38,348 nucleotides of DNA from GAS188 sp044445965. Its GTDB lineage: Bacteria; Pseudomonadota; Alphaproteobacteria; Rhizobiales; Beijerinckiaceae. The notes below the pieces were generated by a model. It saw only the letters and a program-made list of their open reading frames with translations, was not told where the DNA came from and did no database searches. Every line of letters begins with the position of its first letter. Position 1 is the stretch's first letter. A program made the translations under genes and the position numbers. Shown piece after piece: positions 1-7,075 of this stretch. The stretch covers positions 1 through 38,348 of the forward strand of contig JBIOEJ010000046.1 in NCBI GenBank assembly GCA_044445965.1, given 5' to 3'.

Positions 1-287
1 TCGCCGCCTTCGACCGGAACGGGAACCGGTTCCTCGCCCGACTCGTCGCCGACCCCGATCAGTCCTCCCCGGCCACGAAAACGGTGCGCGGCGAGCCGAT
101 CCCCCTGGAACGGCCGGCGCGACAAGCCGGAGCGCGAGGGCGCGCTCGGAACATAACGGGGCGCCATGATGATTTTCGGTCCAGGATGCATGCCGAAGCC
201 CGAAGCCGCCATCGCCGGCCCCGCTGCCCCGCAGGCGACGCAAAGCAGTGCGCTTCGCACCAGCATCGGGCGTAGATGTTTCAGCAT
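1..287 (-). CDS. Secreted hypothetical protein, N-terminal part (cut by window edge)
   Basis: An open minus-strand frame starts with ATG at 287-285 and runs off the left edge without a stop, giving 95 visible codons. The start is preceded by a GAGG ribosome site about 7 bases upstream. The first 27 residues form a clear Sec signal peptide: a basic start (MLKHLRPMLVR), a hydrophobic core, and an Ala-x-Ala type cleavage site (GPAMA). The mature part is rich in Pro, Gly and Arg, with no recognised domain, and ends visibly in an acidic/proline stretch (EEPVPVPVEGG). It lies 119 bp downstream of dprA on the same strand and may be the next gene of that series. Function unknown. Confidence 0.6.
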   Translation of the reverse strand, partial: MLKHLRPMLVRSALLCVACGAAGPAMAASGFGMHPGPKIIMAPRYVPSAPSRSGLSRRPFQGDRLAAHRFRGRGGLIGVGDESGEEPVPVPVEGG

Positions 288-406
288 GGCACAAACCTCG
301 CTTCCGCTCGCTCGGATCGAGGAGCAGCAGCAGGCCGCGTGCCAGTTCCGTCATGGCCGCCTTTGGTACCCCCTCGCCCGCATCGCAAGGCGAGATCTAC
401 GGCGCG

Positions 407-1630
407 TCATAGGAGCTGGACGAGGTCGCCGCCCATTCTCGCGACGCGGCCCGCAAGCTCGAGCTCGAGCAAAGTCGCGCGCACCGCGCTGGCCGGCAGT
501 CCGCAGCCCCGCACGATATCGTCGAGCGCCGTCGGCGAGGCACCGAGCACCGCGAGCACCCGCTCGGCGGCCTTCGGCTCGGGCTCATCGCCCGGCGGAG
601 CGACAGCCGGAGCTTCGCTGCCCGGGACCGCGAGATCGACGGATGGCACCGGCCTTCGCTCGACGAAGAGATCGAGCTCCTCCCAGAGCGGCTCTCCGAC
701 CTCTCCGCCCGGCTCCGCCATGCCGGACGAGAAGGGCGGCTTGCGCTCGCCTGCGACGATCGGGGCGAGCACCTCGATCACATGCTCGGCCGAAGTGATC
801 AGCGTCGCCCCTTGCCGGATCAGATCGTTCGTGCCCTCGGCACGGGGATCGAGCGGAGAGCCAGGCGCCGCGAACACCTCGCGCCCCTGTTCGAGGGCAA
901 AGCGGGTCGTGATCAAGGATCCCGAGCCGCGCGCCGCCTCGATCACCACCACGCCGCGCGCCAGCCCGGAGACGATGCGGTTCCGCCGCGGGAAATCGCG
1001 TCCGCGTGCCTCCCAGGAGAGCGGCATTTCCGCGATCGCCGCGCCGTTTTCGAGAAGTCGGTCGAGGAGAGGCTTGTTTTCGCTCGGATAGATGCGCTCA
1101 TGCCCTCCGGCGAGGACCGCGACCGTACCGGTCGCGACGGTCGCGCCATGCGCCCTCGCATCGATGCCGCGCGCCAACCCCGAAACGACGACGAAACCCG
1201 CCTCTCCGAGCTCGCGAGCCAGCCGCTCGGTGAAGCGCAGCCCGAGCGCCGAGGCATTGCGCGAGCCAACGATGGCGACCATCGGCCGTTGCAGGATCGC
1301 CCGGTCGCCGCGCACGCCGATCAGCGGCGGCGCGTCCGCCGCCGCGGCCAGCGCCTTCGGATAGGCGCCCTCGCCTATTCCGATATAGGCGACGCCGATT
1401 TTCGCCGCCGCCGCGAATTCGGCTAGCGCCTCCTCCCTGGTGCAGACCTGGAGCGCCCGGCCGCGTTCGCGATGGATGCGCGGCAGCGCCGAAAGCGCCG
1501 CCGCGGCGCTGCCATGGCGATCGACGAGCCCGCGAAAGGTCCTGGGCCCGATGCCCTCCGAGCGGATGAGCTGCAACCAATCGAGCCTCTGCTCGTCGCT
1601 CAGCACGAGGTCGGCGCCTGGTCGCGTCAC
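407..1630 (-). CDS. dprA: DNA-processing protein DprA (Smf)
   Basis: DprA loads RecA onto incoming single-stranded DNA during natural transformation; its role in non-competent bacteria is less clear. The 407-residue product has a helix-hairpin-like N-terminus (GIGPRTFRGL, about 27-36), a Rossmann-fold core with the family signatures IVGSRNAS (120-127) and SGLARGID (150-157), and further family motifs GTVAVLAGG and FPRRNRI. A winged-helix C-terminal domain (about 340-407) is typical of the longer alphaproteobacterial form. The start is GTG, overlapping the plsY stop as GTGA, so the two are translationally coupled. plsY-dprA adjacency is common in Alphaproteobacteria. Confidence 0.95.
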   Translation of the reverse strand: MTRPGADLVLSDEQRLDWLQLIRSEGIGPRTFRGLVDRHGSAAAALSALPRIHRERGRALQVCTREEALAEFAAAAKIGVAYIGIGEGAYPKALAAAADAPPLIGVRGDRAILQRPMVAIVGSRNASALGLRFTERLARELGEAGFVVVSGLARGIDARAHGATVATGTVAVLAGGHERIYPSENKPLLDRLLENGAAIAEMPLSWEARGRDFPRRNRIVSGLARGVVVIEAARGSGSLITTRFALEQGREVFAAPGSPLDPRAEGTNDLIRQGATLITSAEHVIEVLAPIVAGERKPPFSSGMAEPGGEVGEPLWEELDLFVERRPVPSVDLAVPGSEAPAVAPPGDEPEPKAAERVLAVLGASPTALDDIVRGCGLPASAVRATLLELELAGRVARMGGDLVQLL

Positions 1631-2238
1631 GATTTCGACCCGATGCGGCTCTCCTGGCCGGCGAGCAGCCGCCTGATGTTTTGCGCGTGCTTAGCCCATA
1701 AGATCGCGGCGAGCAGCGCGAAGACCAGCCCCGCCGAGAACGGTTCGAAAGCGAGGAGCGCCACGACCGACGCGACACTCGCGCACAGGGCGGCAAGCGA
1801 CGAATATCGCGTCACGAAGGCGATGATCAGCCAGGCGGCGGCGAAGACGAGAGCGGCGGGCCAGAACGCGCCGATGAGGCAGCCGAGAAAGGTCGCGACG
1901 CCCTTTCCGCCCTTGAAGCCGAGCCAGACCGGGAAGAGATGCCCAAGGAAGGCGCCGCAAGCCGCGGCAAGCGACGCCGACGGGCCGAAACGCGCGCCGA
2001 TCAGCACGGCGAGCGTGCCCTTGAGCATATCGCCGAGAAGCGTCAATGCGGCGAGGCCCTTCTTGCCGGTGCGCAGCACGTTGGTCGCCCCGATATTGCC
2101 CGAGCCGACGCTGCGCAGATCTGGCCCGCCGGCGAGGCGCGTCAGTACGATGCCGAACGGGATCGAGCCGAGGGCGTAGCCGATGATGAAAGCCGCGATC
2201 AGGTAGACCCATGTCGCCGGCGCCTCGATCGGTCCCAC
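1627..2238 (-). CDS. plsY: Glycerol-3-phosphate acyltransferase PlsY
   Basis: PlsY transfers the acyl group of acyl-phosphate to glycerol-3-phosphate, the first step of phospholipid synthesis, in the inner membrane. The frame is open to 2418, but I place the start at GTG 2238-2236: it has a GGAGG site 7 bases upstream and gives 203 residues, the usual PlsY length, whereas the upstream extension is Arg-rich and overlaps pyrC. The conserved PlsY motifs are visible: GSIPFG near the first membrane helix, GSGNIGATNVLR, and FKGGKGVATFLG. Several hydrophobic helices follow. The TGA stop overlaps the GTG of dprA. Confidence 0.93.
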   Translation of the reverse strand: MGPIEAPATWVYLIAAFIIGYALGSIPFGIVLTRLAGGPDLRSVGSGNIGATNVLRTGKKGLAALTLLGDMLKGTLAVLIGARFGPSASLAAACGAFLGHLFPVWLGFKGGKGVATFLGCLIGAFWPAALVFAAAWLIIAFVTRYSSLAALCASVASVVALLAFEPFSAGLVFALLAAILWAKHAQNIRRLLAGQESRIGSKS

Positions 2239-2276
2239 CTCGGGCCCTCCCCGTCGCTCCCCCCGTCCTCGGGACT

Positions 2277-3596
2277 CTAGAGACCCGGCAGGGAACCCGC
2301 AACGGCATGCACGACCTTGCCGCCGACGAGGGTCGCGAGCACCCGGCCTTGCAGGCGCGCCTCGTCGAAGGGCGTGTTCTTGCATAGCGAAGCGAGGTCT
2401 GCCGGATCGACCACCCAAGGCTCGTCCGGGTCGAAGATGACGAGGTCGGCCGGCGCGCCGCGCGCCAGCCCTGCGCCGGCGAGGCGAAAGGCCGCGGCCG
2501 GGCCGGTGGACAGGGCGCGCAACAGGCTGGCAAGGCCGATATCGCCCGCATGGACGAGACGCAGCGCCGCGGCGAGCATCGTCTCGAGGCCGATCGCGCC
2601 ATCGGCCGATTCGGCGAATGGCTGGCGCTTCGTCTCGACATCCTGCGGATCATGGTCGGAAACGATGGCGTCGATCACGCCGTCGGCCAAGCCCGCAACC
2701 AGCGCCACGCGGTCCTCCTCGGAGCGTAGCGGCGGCGATAATTTGAGGAACGTGCGGTAGTTGCCGACATCGCCTTCGTTCAGCGTCAGATGGTTGATCG
2801 AGACGCCGCAACTGACGGCGAGCCCCTCCTCCTTGGCGCGACGCATCGCCGCGACTGATTCCGAGCAACTGATCAGCGCCGCATGGTAGCGCGCGCCGGT
2901 CAGCCGAACGAGGGCGAGGTCGCGCATGAGCATGATGGTCTCGGCCACCTTCGGAATCGCCGGCAGGCCGAGTCTCGACGCGAACTCGCCTTCATTCATG
3001 ACGCCTTCGGCCGCGAGGTTGGCGTCTTGCGTGAAATGCGAGATGATGGCGTCGCGGTCACGCGCATAGACCATGGCGCGCCGCATCATCTGCGCGTTCA
3101 TCACGCTGCGATGGGCGTCGCCGAAAGCGACCGCGCCCGCCTCCTTGAGCAAGCCGATCTCGGTCATCTCGCGCCCGGCGAGGCCCTTGGTGAGCGCGGC
3201 GCAGACATGGATGCGCAGGGAGGAGTCGGCGCGCGCCCGCCGCAGCACGAAATCGACGATCGCCGGATCATCGATCACGGGCTCGGTGTCCGGCCGGCAA
3301 ACGAGGGTGGTGATGCCGCCCGCCGCCGCCGCCCGGCTCGCGGAGGCGAGCGTCTCGCGGTGCTCCGCGCCCGGTTCGCCGACGAAGGCCTGGAGGTCGA
3401 CGAGGCCAGGCGCCAATACCTGCCCGCGGCAATCGATCAGGCGCGCGCCCTCGGGCGCCGAGCGTGCATGCAGATGCGCGCCGCAATCGGCGATGACGCC
3501 GTCGCGAACCAAGAGGCCGCCGCCGTGCTCGGCTCCGGAGCCCGGATCGACGAGGCGCGCATTGGCGAAGAGCAAGGGTGCTACCGGTTGCGGCAT
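2277..3596 (-). CDS. pyrC: Dihydroorotase homologue without the HxH metal motif (PyrC/PyrX-like)
   Basis: This 439-residue amidohydrolase-family protein follows pyrB on the same strand, as in the de novo pyrimidine pathway. The overall family pattern is clear (APGLVDL near 62-68, EPGAEHRET, SINHLTLNEGDVG, SDHDPQDVETK). In active type I dihydroorotases the first strand ends in a metal-binding His-x-His; here the same place reads Gln-Ala-Phe (69-71). Similar HxH-less forms beside pyrB occur in other Rhizobiales and resemble the non-catalytic PyrC' that stabilises aspartate transcarbamoylase in Pseudomonas. The protein may therefore be structural, with the true dihydroorotase elsewhere in the genome. 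It is usually annotated pyrC, and the symbol should be read in that sense. Confidence 0.85.
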   Translation of the reverse strand: MPQPVAPLLFANARLVDPGSGAEHGGGLLVRDGVIADCGAHLHARSAPEGARLIDCRGQVLAPGLVDLQAFVGEPGAEHRETLASASRAAAAGGITTLVCRPDTEPVIDDPAIVDFVLRRARADSSLRIHVCAALTKGLAGREMTEIGLLKEAGAVAFGDAHRSVMNAQMMRRAMVYARDRDAIISHFTQDANLAAEGVMNEGEFASRLGLPAIPKVAETIMLMRDLALVRLTGARYHAALISCSESVAAMRRAKEEGLAVSCGVSINHLTLNEGDVGNYRTFLKLSPPLRSEEDRVALVAGLADGVIDAIVSDHDPQDVETKRQPFAESADGAIGLETMLAAALRLVHAGDIGLASLLRALSTGPAAAFRLAGAGLARGAPADLVIFDPDEPWVVDPADLASLCKNTPFDEARLQGRVLATLVGGKVVHAVAGSLPGL

Positions 3597-3633
3597 CGCC
3601 GACCCCGCGCCGCGCGAGCTGGACAGCGTCCCG

Positions 3634-3948
3634 TCAGCCGCATGATTTGAGCTGCCTCTTCAGATAATCGACGATGTCCCTGACGAGAACGAGCTTCGCC
3701 CAATCCGCATCGGCGATCTTGACCTTGAACGCTTGCTCGACGCCGAGCTTGATCTCGACATCCTCGATCGTATTCCGACCATCGACCGCGAACTTGTCCC
3801 GGGGCGAGACCTGGCCCGGCTTCTTGCCGTATTCCTCGGCGACGATCTTGATGACGCGCTGGTCGATCCGGCAAGCATCGGCGCGCGCGCCGGTCGCCGC
3901 GAGCATGGAGGCGCCGAACATGGCCGCGGCCGCGATAGGGTGCCTCAT
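3634..3948 (-). CDS. Exported acyl-carrier-protein-like small protein
   Basis: This 104-residue protein starts at ATG 3948-3946, 13 bp after the pyrB stop; a longer frame to 4065 would overlap pyrB and hide the signal peptide. Residues 1-23 are a Sec signal peptide ending ATGARA. The mature part matches the acyl-carrier-protein pattern helix by helix (VIKIVAEEYGKKPGQVSP, then NTIEDVEIKLGVEQAFKVKI, then VRDIVDYL). The phosphopantetheine serine of the usual Asp-Ser-Leu is replaced: the site reads Asn59-Thr60-Ile61. Two cysteines, one just after the cleavage site and one four residues from the end (KSCG), could form a disulfide in the periplasm. It sits between pyrB and the pyrC homologue. Function unknown; the ACP fold is inferred from the pattern. 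Confidence 0.75.
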   Translation of the reverse strand: MRHPIAAAAMFGASMLAATGARADACRIDQRVIKIVAEEYGKKPGQVSPRDKFAVDGRNTIEDVEIKLGVEQAFKVKIADADWAKLVLVRDIVDYLKRQLKSCG

Positions 3949-3961
3949 CGATCCGTCCCGC

Positions 3962-4918
3962 TCAACCATTCGGCAGATGTCGCGCCAGGGCTTCGAGCAC
4001 CGCCATGCGCACCGCGACGCCCATCTCCACCTGCTCGCGGATGAGCGACTGGGCGCCGTCGGCAACGTCCGAGGAGATCTCGACGCCCCGGTTCATGGGT
4101 CCCGGATGCATGACCAAGGCATCCGCCTTGGCGAGAGCGAGCTTCTCCCGGTCGAGGCCGAAATAGCGGAAATACTCCCTCATCGAGGGCAGGAAGGCGC
4201 CGTTCATCCTTTCGCGCTGCAGACGCAGCATCATGACGATATCGGCTCCTGCGAGACCGGAGCGCATGTCGGAGAACACCTCGACGCCGAAACGTTCGAT
4301 GGCCGCCGGCAGCAGGGTCGAGGGCCCGACGACGCGCACCACCGCGCCCAGCGCCGCCAGGCACACGATATTGGAGCGCGCCACCCGCGAATGCAGGATG
4401 TCGCCGCAGATCGCCACCACCAGGCCCTCGACACGCCCCTTGGCGCGGCGGATCGTCAGAGCGTCGAGCAGGGCTTGGGTCGGATGCTCATGGGCGCCGT
4501 CGCCCGCATTGACCACCGAGCAATCGACCTTGCGCGCCAGGAGATTGACCGCGCCCGCCGCGTGATGGCGCACGATAATGATGTCGGGGCGCATGGCGTT
4601 CAAGGTCGCGGCGGTGTCGAGCAAGGTCTCGCCCTTCTTCACGGAGGACGAGGATACCGACATGTTCATCACGTCGGCGCCGAGCCGCTTGCCGGCGATT
4701 TCGAAGGAGGATTGGGTGCGCGTCGAGGGCTCGAAGAACAAGTTGATCTGGGTGCGCCCGCGCAACGTCGCGGCCTTCTTCTCCACCTGTCTCGACAACG
4801 CAACATAGTCCTCGGCCATGTCCAACAGGACTTCGATATCGGGGCGGGACAACCCTTCGATGCCGAGAAGATGACGATAGGGATAAAGGGAGCGGCCACT
4901 CATTAAAGGCAGCTGCAT
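3962..4918 (-). CDS. pyrB: Aspartate carbamoyltransferase catalytic subunit
   Basis: PyrB condenses carbamoyl phosphate with aspartate to give N-carbamoyl-aspartate, the committed step of pyrimidine synthesis. The 318-residue sequence has the carbamoyl-phosphate loop FFEPSTRT (61-68), the HPTQALLDAL motif of the active site, and the C-terminal HPGPMNRG loop that binds aspartate. The length is normal for the family. No regulatory pyrI subunit is nearby, in keeping with the class that associates with a dihydroorotase-like partner. Residue 6 (MSGRS) is an alternative start; neither start has a strong ribosome site. It is the first gene of the minus-strand series pyrB, ACP-like, pyrC, plsY, dprA. 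Confidence 0.96.
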   Translation of the reverse strand: MQLPLMSGRSLYPYRHLLGIEGLSRPDIEVLLDMAEDYVALSRQVEKKAATLRGRTQINLFFEPSTRTQSSFEIAGKRLGADVMNMSVSSSSVKKGETLLDTAATLNAMRPDIIIVRHHAAGAVNLLARKVDCSVVNAGDGAHEHPTQALLDALTIRRAKGRVEGLVVAICGDILHSRVARSNIVCLAALGAVVRVVGPSTLLPAAIERFGVEVFSDMRSGLAGADIVMMLRLQRERMNGAFLPSMREYFRYFGLDREKLALAKADALVMHPGPMNRGVEISSDVADGAQSLIREQVEMGVAVRMAVLEALARHLPNG

Positions 4919-5000
4919 AGGAGAAACCGCAAGCCCGCGCTAGCCGCCTCGGCCACAAATCCACACCAGGCTGGCGGTTCCGGCGCAACTTCGCTATGTC

Positions 5001-6698
5001 ATGCACCGAAATCGCAATGGTGGCCGGGTGACAATCGGCGTTTCCACGACCCACGAGGTCTTCAACCAGACGCCGCCCTTCGCCGACGTCAATCTCGCCG
5101 CGCTCGACACACCGTTGCTGGGCGCCGTCGAGGCTTATGGCGGAAATGGGGACGGCGAGGCGCTCCTTGCGCACGGCGCCGAGCTCGGCACGGCCGAGCA
5201 TCTCGATCTCGGCCGCGTCGCCAACGAGAACCCGCCGAAGCTGAAGCCTTTCGACGCGCGTGGCCTGCGCCAAGATTTCGTGGAGTTCCATCCTGCCTAC
5301 CATGCACTGATGCGCCGCAGCATCGGCGCCGGCCTGGCCTCTTCGGTTTGGGAGGGGCTCTCGCCGGGCGCCGCTCCGGCGGGCGCCAAGCTCGCCGGCA
5401 AGGGTCATGTGGCGCGCTCGGCAATGCACTACATCAGCGCCGGGGTCGAGGCCGGGCATCTCTGCCCGGTGACCATGACGCATGCCGGGATTGCCGCGCT
5501 CGCCGCCGCGCCCGAGCAGCTCGCGAGGCTCATGCCGCTCATCTGCTCGCGCCGCTATGACCCGTCCTTCAAGCCCTTCTGGGAGAAGGAAGGCGCGAGC
5601 CTCGGCATGGGCATGACCGAAAAGCAGGGCGGCAGCGATGTGCGCGCCAACACCACGCGCGCCGAGCCGAGCGGCAAGGATGAATACGAGATCACCGGCC
5701 ATAAATGGTTCATGTCGGCGCCGATGTGCGATGCCTTCCTCGTGCTGGCGCAAGCCGGCGGCGGTCTCACCTGCTTTCTGATGCCGCGCTTCCGCCCCGA
5801 CGGATCGCTCAACGCCCTGAGGCTGCAGCGGCTGAAGGACAAGCTCGGCAACCGCTCCAACGCCTCGTCCGAGGTCGAGTTCGCGAAGGCCTTCGCCTGG
5901 CGGGTCGGCGAGGAGGGGCGCGGCGTGCCGACCATCATCGAGATGGTGCAGCTCACGCGGCTCGACTGCATCGGCTCCTCGGCGGGGCTGATGCGCATGG
6001 GCCTCGCCTTGGCGCTGCATCATGCGCGCCATCGCACCGCCTTCCAGAGGAAGCTCGTCGACCAGCCCGCCATGCGCGCGACGCTCGCGGACCTCGCGCT
6101 CTCGGTCGAGGGGGCGACCGCGGTCGCCATCAGGCTGGCCCACGCCTTCGACGGGATGAGCGCGGACCCGTCGCAGGCCGCCTATGCGCGCCTGGTGACG
6201 CCGGCGATCAAATTCGCCGTGTGCAAGATGGCGCCCGGTCTCCTCTACGAGGCGATGGAGTGCCTCGGCGGCAATGGCTATGTCGAGGAGAGCCCCCTGC
6301 CCCGTCTCTATCGCGAGGCACCCGTCAACGCGATCTGGGAGGGTTCCGGCAACATCATGGCGCTCGACGTGTTGCGCGCCGCGGGGCGCGAGCAGGAAGC
6401 GGCGCGGGCAGTCATCGCCGCGCTGGCGCGGCAAGCGGGCGATCTTCCGGGCGCCGAACGGACGGCCGACGCGATCCTCACGGGCTTTGCCTCTCGGGAC
6501 GCCGAATCAAGCTCGCGCGCGCTCACCCAGCGCCTAGCCTCCCTCGCCATCGCCGCCGCGCTTTCGGAATGCGCGCCTGCGGCGGTCGCCGAAGCCTTCG
6601 CCCGCACACGTCTTGCCGCCGAGCACATGATGCTCGGAACCGCCGATCTCGGACCCGCGGCAAACATGCTGATCGAGCGAGCGCTGCCGGCGGATTGA
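5001..6698 (+). CDS. aidB: AidB-type acyl-CoA dehydrogenase
   Basis: A 565-residue flavoprotein of the AidB branch of acyl-CoA dehydrogenases. It matches E. coli AidB along the whole length: THEVFNQTPP near the N-terminus, LGTAEHLDLGR, MGMTEKQGGSDVRANTT in the FAD-binding region, LKDKLGNRSNAS, and VNAIWEGSGNIMALDVLR near the C-terminus. In E. coli AidB belongs to the adaptive response to alkylating agents and binds DNA; its enzymatic substrate is unsettled. No ada or alkB gene lies nearby. GTG at 5028 is an alternative start, since the first nine residues are not family-like. It is transcribed divergently from pyrB, with an 82-bp gap. Confidence 0.92.
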   Translation: MHRNRNGGRVTIGVSTTHEVFNQTPPFADVNLAALDTPLLGAVEAYGGNGDGEALLAHGAELGTAEHLDLGRVANENPPKLKPFDARGLRQDFVEFHPAYHALMRRSIGAGLASSVWEGLSPGAAPAGAKLAGKGHVARSAMHYISAGVEAGHLCPVTMTHAGIAALAAAPEQLARLMPLICSRRYDPSFKPFWEKEGASLGMGMTEKQGGSDVRANTTRAEPSGKDEYEITGHKWFMSAPMCDAFLVLAQAGGGLTCFLMPRFRPDGSLNALRLQRLKDKLGNRSNASSEVEFAKAFAWRVGEEGRGVPTIIEMVQLTRLDCIGSSAGLMRMGLALALHHARHRTAFQRKLVDQPAMRATLADLALSVEGATAVAIRLAHAFDGMSADPSQAAYARLVTPAIKFAVCKMAPGLLYEAMECLGGNGYVEESPLPRLYREAPVNAIWEGSGNIMALDVLRAAGREQEAARAVIAALARQAGDLPGAERTADAILTGFASRDAESSSRALTQRLASLAIAAALSECAPAAVAEAFARTRLAAEHMMLGTADLGPAANMLIERALPAD

Positions 6699-6797
6699 AA
6701 CACTCTGTCAAGATTCTGTTATTGAAACCTGCGACCGATTCGCACGCCTAACAACCGGTGCGCGTTCCTTCTGCGCATCCGAAGAAAGGATTTCCCC

Positions 6798-6944
6798 ATG
6801 GGCATCCGCATGGAACATGTCTCGCCGCTCCTTGCCATCATCGCCGGCATCGCCATTCTGCTGGTGCCGCGTCTGCTCAACTACATCGTAGCCATCTACC
6901 TGATTGTCATCGGCATCATCGGGCTTGGCATCGTGCATGTCTGA
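6798..6944 (+). CDS. DUF3096-like small membrane protein
   Basis: A 48-residue frame with an AAGGA ribosome site 7 bases before ATG 6798. The sequence is almost entirely hydrophobic, with two segments: SPLLAIIAGIAILLVP and a following NYIVAIYLIVIGIIGLG. The link reading VPRLLNYIVAIYLI is characteristic of the DUF3096 family of short two-helix inner-membrane proteins. It lies between aidB and topA on the same strand. Its function is not known. An internal ATG at 6810 is a weaker alternative start. Confidence 0.8.
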   Translation: MGIRMEHVSPLLAIIAGIAILLVPRLLNYIVAIYLIVIGIIGLGIVHV

Positions 6945-7075
6945 ACGCAGGCTTCGGCGCCCCTGTTCGAAGGCCCCCATTTGACTTCGCCTTCCGACCT
7001 CACCATGTTCCGCGCTCTTCGCGAACCGATCTCCAAGGCCTGCTGATCCGCAGGCGCGCGTAGCAAGCGGACATC

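Noticed and set aside
3674..4906. Open plus-strand frame of 410 codons
   Set aside because: Antisense to pyrB and the ACP-like gene; composition is shadow-like and no ribosome site is seen.
4488..6434. Open minus-strand frame of 648 codons
   Set aside because: It lies antisense to aidB and the start of pyrB, is rich in Arg, His, Gly and Ala with no family motifs, and exists because GC-rich codons rarely give stops on the opposite strand.
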